DNA from: Nitrospirota bacterium | GTDB lineage: Bacteria > Nitrospirota > 9FT-COMBO-42-15 > HDB-SIOI813 | Assembly: GCA_020851375.1 (NCBI GenBank) | Contig: JADZCV010000045.1 | Span: 192,046-256,045, forward strand | Reading direction: 5' to 3' | Length of the DNA: 64,000 nucleotides | Shown: in pieces, positions 60,841-64,000 of the stretch | Numbering within the stretch: position 1 is the stretch's first letter | Layout: every line of letters starts with the position of its first letter | Position numbers and translations under genes: made by a program | The notes under the pieces: model-generated | The model's database searches: none | Seen by the model: the letters and a program-made list of their open reading frames with translations, nothing else | What the model was told of the DNA's origin: nothing

Positions 60841-61384
60841 AGCTATGACGGGCAGCCCTGTATTTTGCGCCACGCTCTTTGACAACAAACCCGATCCTTT
60901 TTTTCTTCGGCTCCGGCGGTGATAGCAACTGCTTTATCGCATCAAACACTATTTTGAACTGATGGTCATACTTCTTTTCCATCTCTTCTATTTTCTTCTG
61001 CAAATCCTTATGCGTAGCAATCATCTCTCTGAGCCTTGTAAATGTCCTCATTATCTGGATATTAACAGTTATTGCTCTTTCACTACTAAGAACACTTGAT
61101 AACATTGCAACACCATTTTCAGTAAATGCATACGGCAGGTATTTAACATTCTTTCCTTTCTTCAAGGTCACAAATTGTGACCTTGAAAGTTCTGAGGCTT
61201 CGTCCCAACTCAACTGAAACATAAAATCATCGGGAAAACGGTTAATATTCCTTTTGACCGCCTGATTCAGAACTTTGGTTTCAACTCCATAAAGCGCTGC
61301 CAGGTCCTTGTCCAGCATTACCCTTTTACCCCTGATCATAAAAATCTTTTGCTCAAGGATTTCATCCGCTACCATTGCCTGCAT
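60836..61384 (-). CDS. ORF6N-domain protein
   Basis: A 182-residue protein. The ORF6N domain (about 8-105) has MLDKDLAALYGVETKVLNQAV, FPDDFMFQLSWDEASELSRS, QFVTLKKG and LPYAFTENGVAMLSSVL. A coiled coil (about 110-150) and a basic tail follow. Such domains occur in phage antirepressors and chromosomal relatives, often thought to bind DNA. The ATG lies directly after the cas6 stop, so the gene is embedded in the cas operon. A 27-base DNA palindrome (61161-61187) covers the SRSQFVTLK codons. Confidence 0.85.
   Translation of the reverse strand: MQAMVADEILEQKIFMIRGKRVMLDKDLAALYGVETKVLNQAVKRNINRFPDDFMFQLSWDEASELSRSQFVTLKKGKNVKYLPYAFTENGVAMLSSVLSSERAITVNIQIMRTFTRLREMIATHKDLQKKIEEMEKKYDHQFKIVFDAIKQLLSPPEPKKKRIGFVVKERGAKYRAARHSS
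61161..61187. repeat. Palindrome inside the ORF6N gene
   Basis: Perfect 12-base arms (TTCAAGGTCACA and its complement) around a 3-base centre. Homologous sites in the broken copies also carry palindromes, at 60767-60799, 60504-60532 and 60319-60341, with different arm sequences. Confidence 0.85.
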
Positions 61385-62221
61385 TTATTCCATCCTTTCC
61401 ACATACCCGCACCCCATGCTGTTGTTCTGGCCAAATCCGCATTCAAGACCAATCCTTATCAATTCTTTTGACCCGCTGACAGAGAAGGGCTGGAGTGTCC
61501 CTTTTATTTCACCTGCGATCTTTCCATCTTTATAGACCTTAAATGATTTTATTAATTTCCCTTTTGCCGGATGATGTTCGAATCCAGGCTGGTCTCCCTC
61601 ATAAGGCTTTCCATAGAGGGTTTCATACTTGTGAATCAGGTTTTGATTGAGGAGTTTTTCATAATCTTTATCACCAGGGAATAAATATACATCCCGGATT
61701 CCCTGTGGATCAGGTTTTTTGACAAATATGGGAGATTCCAGGGGTATCAGGTTCAATCGAATAAAACCATTTGGGCTGTTTGAATAATTTATATCAATTC
61801 CCTCTAATGGGTCTGCGAGGGTTTCTACACGATATACAATGACCCTTTGACTGCCGATTGTAATCTCCTGCCCCTCTTTGAAGATTCCATCTATCAAGTG
61901 TTGCAGGAATCTATTCACCGGGGATGCAATCTGGAAGGAAAAGGTGAAGGGGATGGCAGGAGATGCCCTGAAGTGAAAACCTGGCAAGCTGTCTGAATTA
62001 TTTAATTTGGTACTTATCGGCCCGTAAAATGTCAGACCGGAATAGACAAAGAATTTGAATCTCTGTTCACGCTTGTATCTGTATCCCTCTTCATGGAGCC
62101 AGCCTGCATAATCCGGATCTGAGTTTGCAAGAAATTTATAGATAACAGCCTGTATCTGGTGCTGATAGTTAAAATCAATCCTTCCATTATCGTCGGCTGA
62201 TAAGGTTATTTTTACTCTCAC
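61385..62221 (-). CDS. cas6: CRISPR RNA endonuclease Cas6
   Basis: A 278-residue Cas6 that cuts the repeats and leaves the 8-base handle. NYQHQIQAVIYKFL near residue 20 carries the likely catalytic His, and the C-terminal GLECGFGQNNSMGCGYV is the glycine-rich loop. GTG start. It is the first cas gene and lies about 100 bases downstream of yebC. Confidence 0.9.
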   Translation of the reverse strand: MRVKITLSADDNGRIDFNYQHQIQAVIYKFLANSDPDYAGWLHEEGYRYKREQRFKFFVYSGLTFYGPISTKLNNSDSLPGFHFRASPAIPFTFSFQIASPVNRFLQHLIDGIFKEGQEITIGSQRVIVYRVETLADPLEGIDINYSNSPNGFIRLNLIPLESPIFVKKPDPQGIRDVYLFPGDKDYEKLLNQNLIHKYETLYGKPYEGDQPGFEHHPAKGKLIKSFKVYKDGKIAGEIKGTLQPFSVSGSKELIRIGLECGFGQNNSMGCGYVERME

Positions 62222-62319
62222 AAAATAGGCCTTTCTGAACGTTAATGTCTGGTAGTTTTTTGACTAATCCTATCAGAAACTTTTTCTTTTTGGTAGGGTA
62301 TATTTTCTTCTATGTGTCC

Positions 62320-63063
62320 TTAAATCTTCTCCAACACCTCATCCCTTACATTAAAATTGGAATAGACATTCTGCACATCATCATTGTCTTCCAGCGCCTC
62401 TATCAGTTTTAAAGCCTGAACAGCACTCTTGTCATCCAGTTCCATATAGTTTTGCGGGAGCATGGTTACCTCTGCAAGGGCTACTTTTATTCCACCTTCC
62501 TCTATCTTTTTCCTGACAGTTTCCATATCTCCGGGAACTGTAATCACCTCGAAGTTGTCCCCGTCGCGCCTCATATCCTCAGCACCGGCCTCTACTATAA
62601 TAGTCATCAGCTTTTCTTCATCCACCCTGCCGCCTTCAACGACGATATATCCCTTTTTATCAAACATCCATGAGACACAGCCGGCCTCACCCATATTGCC
62701 ATTATGCTTGGTGAATATATGCCTGATCTCAGGAACCGTCCGGTTCCGGTTGTCTGTCATAATGGTTGCAATGACCGCAACGCCGCCTGGGCCGTATCCC
62801 TCAAACACAGCCTCTTCATATGTTACACCAGGCAGTTCTCCTGTCCCCTTCTGGATAGCCTTCTTAATGTTATCCGCAGGCATATTGGCCTCTTTGGCCT
62901 TCTGGATGACTGTCCGAAGTCTTGCGTTACCATCAGGGTCACCGCCGCCAATCTTCGCAGCTACGGTGATTTCTTTAATTATTTTTGTGAAAATCTTTCC
63001 CCTTTTTGAATCTATTGCGGCCTTCTTATGTTTTGTGGTGGCCCATTTTGAATGACCGGACAT
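62320..63063 (-). CDS. yebC: YebC/PmpR-type transcriptional regulator
   Basis: A 247-residue protein of the universal YebC family. [20 protein letters not shown] at the start and [18 protein letters not shown] in the middle are signatures. In many bacteria it lies just upstream of ruvC. Here the CRISPR locus separates them. It starts 1 base after the GTPase stop. Confidence 0.95.
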   Translation of the reverse strand: MSGHSKWATTKHKKAAIDSKRGKIFTKIIKEITVAAKIGGGDPDGNARLRTVIQKAKEANMPADNIKKAIQKGTGELPGVTYEEAVFEGYGPGGVAVIATIMTDNRNRTVPEIRHIFTKHNGNMGEAGCVSWMFDKKGYIVVEGGRVDEEKLMTIIVEAGAEDMRRDGDNFEVITVPGDMETVRKKIEEGGIKVALAEVTMLPQNYMELDDKSAVQALKLIEALEDNDDVQNVYSNFNVRDEVLEKI

Positions 63064-63064
63064 C

Positions 63065-64000
63065 TTACTCTCCTCCTTTTACCCCTATCTCCTTTGGCTC
63101 ATAATCCGAGACCTCTATTTCTCTCACCCGTATCTTATCACCCTCTTTAGACGTAACGACCCTGAGCTTGATATTCAACGCTACATCAAGTATCCCTTCC
63201 ATAACAGCATTCGTGATCCTCGTCACCTCAGGAACCGGCTTGCCAAGTTCTATGCTTTCCATTGTAATATGCGCATCAGATACAGACTGTCCAGCGCCTC
63301 TGTCAGATGATGCCGCTCCGGATGTATCAGACTCCATCCAACTCCTCAGGTCCTCTTTTCTCTCCGGTATTTGCTCCTCTGAAGCAGACAACTGTGTTCC
63401 CGGAGCTTCAGCCTCTGACTCCTTCGGAACAGGCATCCTCTTCCGGGGACGGCCGGTCTCTATCATCTCCCGGAGGTCGCCAAGAACCAGTTTGCTGATG
63501 GCTGTCAGTGTCTCGAGCACACCCTCACCTGTAGATGCAGCTGCTGAGAAATAGGGAACTCCCCGCGTATTCAGCGTCTTGTCAATAACCTCTACCGGGA
63601 GCACATTTGGAAGGTCTCTCTTATTGTACTGAAGGACCAGGGGAAAGTCATTGATATTGATCCCATGGTCTGCAAGATTCTTCTTAAGATTGTAGAGACT
63701 TTCGAGATTGGAATCCATCATTCCATCCTGTGAGTCAGCAACAAACACCACACCGTCAGCGCCCTTCAACACCAGCTTTCTCGTCGCATTGTAGAATACC
63801 TGACCCGGAACAGTATACAGATGAAATCTCATCTTGTATCCCTTGATCTCTCCGGCCTCGAGGGGAAAGAAATCAAAAAAAAGTGTCCTGTCTGAATAAG
63901 TGGGGAGGGTTATAAGCTTACCCTTCTTTTCCGGGATTATCTTCTCATAAATGCACTTGATATTAGTCGTCTTGCCGGACAACCCTGGCCCGTAATAGAC
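63065..64000 (-). CDS. MglA-like small GTPase, 5' end outside the window
   Basis: At the right edge the frame continues upstream as [13 protein letters not shown], the P-loop of MglA-type polarity GTPases. [10 protein letters not shown] is the switch II region and QYNKRDLP the guanine-specificity motif. After about residue 190 the protein has a long tail rich in Glu, Pro, Ser and Asp, then a conserved-looking C-terminal part of about 80 residues. Typical MglA has about 195 residues, so this is an extended form. MglA proteins control cell polarity and gliding; the role here is not established. Confidence 0.85.
   Translation of the reverse strand, partial: VYYGPGLSGKTTNIKCIYEKIIPEKKGKLITLPTYSDRTLFFDFFPLEAGEIKGYKMRFHLYTVPGQVFYNATRKLVLKGADGVVFVADSQDGMMDSNLESLYNLKKNLADHGININDFPLVLQYNKRDLPNVLPVEVIDKTLNTRGVPYFSAAASTGEGVLETLTAISKLVLGDLREMIETGRPRKRMPVPKESEAEAPGTQLSASEEQIPERKEDLRSWMESDTSGAASSDRGAGQSVSDAHITMESIELGKPVPEVTRITNAVMEGILDVALNIKLRVVTSKEGDKIRVREIEVSDYEPKEIGVKGGE

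Noticed and set aside
51587-62221. A type III or hybrid CRISPR system
   Set aside because: No cas10 or csm/cmr genes; Cst1, Cst2, Cas5 and Cas3 fit type I-B.

Overview
The window looks like chromosomal DNA of a Gram-negative bacterium. It encodes a lipoprotein with a lipobox, an outer-membrane-type beta-barrel, an H+-type F1Fo ATP synthase and an MglA-type GTPase. The gene order pheA-hisC-aroF-tyrA-aroA-cmk-plsC-rpsA-sppA-HU, read from ruvCAB, and the AT/GC-balanced composition recall Nitrospirota or deltaproteobacterial-type genomes. That placement is an inference from gene order; no rRNA or tRNA gene is visible to confirm it.

Layout. 1-6868 (minus): a BREX-like defence operon (DUF499/BrxC-type ATPase, PglZ-type protein, DUF1156 adenine methylase) that continues past the left edge. 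7006-7550: a PD-(D/E)XK-like nuclease gene broken at a six-unit AG tract. 7709-11581 (plus): an ABC-2 transporter, a beta-barrel, a tyrosine-rich lipoprotein and a short-chain dehydrogenase. 11641-13806 (minus): a Kelch protein and a group 1/2 sigma-70 factor. 13909-15702 (plus): Hsp20 and a YgfZ/GcvT protein carrying an in-frame palindromic element. 15734-22765: a complete ATP synthase operon with an unusually short epsilon subunit. 22799-31101: a possible PilZ protein, then on the minus strand hybrid kinase, response regulator, glycogen phosphorylase, and a separate NYN-domain gene. 31282-33278 (plus): an exported protein and hisS. 33286-45836 (minus): ruvCAB, aromatic/histidine biosynthesis, cmk, plsC, rpsA, sppA and HU/IHF.

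45937-62221 is a type I-B (Cst/Tneap-like) CRISPR-Cas locus with 84 repeats and 83 spacers. The operon reads cas6, cas8(cst1), cas7(cst2), cas5, cas3, cas4, cas1, cas2, leader, array, all on the minus strand. It sits between yebC and ruvC, which are neighbours in many bacteria. The operon is interrupted twice: by an ORF6N-domain gene plus a mosaic of broken ORF6N copies between cas6 and cas8, and by a decayed SEC-C-type gene plus an AbrB-Doc toxin-antitoxin pair between cas3 and cas4. The window ends in an MglA-like GTPase gene just upstream of yebC.

Small palindromic elements of three families are scattered through the window, several of them inserted in frame inside proteins. The observations I rate highest are the four homologous but sequence-divergent DNA palindromes inside the ORF6N copies, the toxin-antitoxin and ORF6N insertions in the cas operon, the AG-tract frameshift beside the BREX-like operon, and the two array spacers that overlap on related targets.
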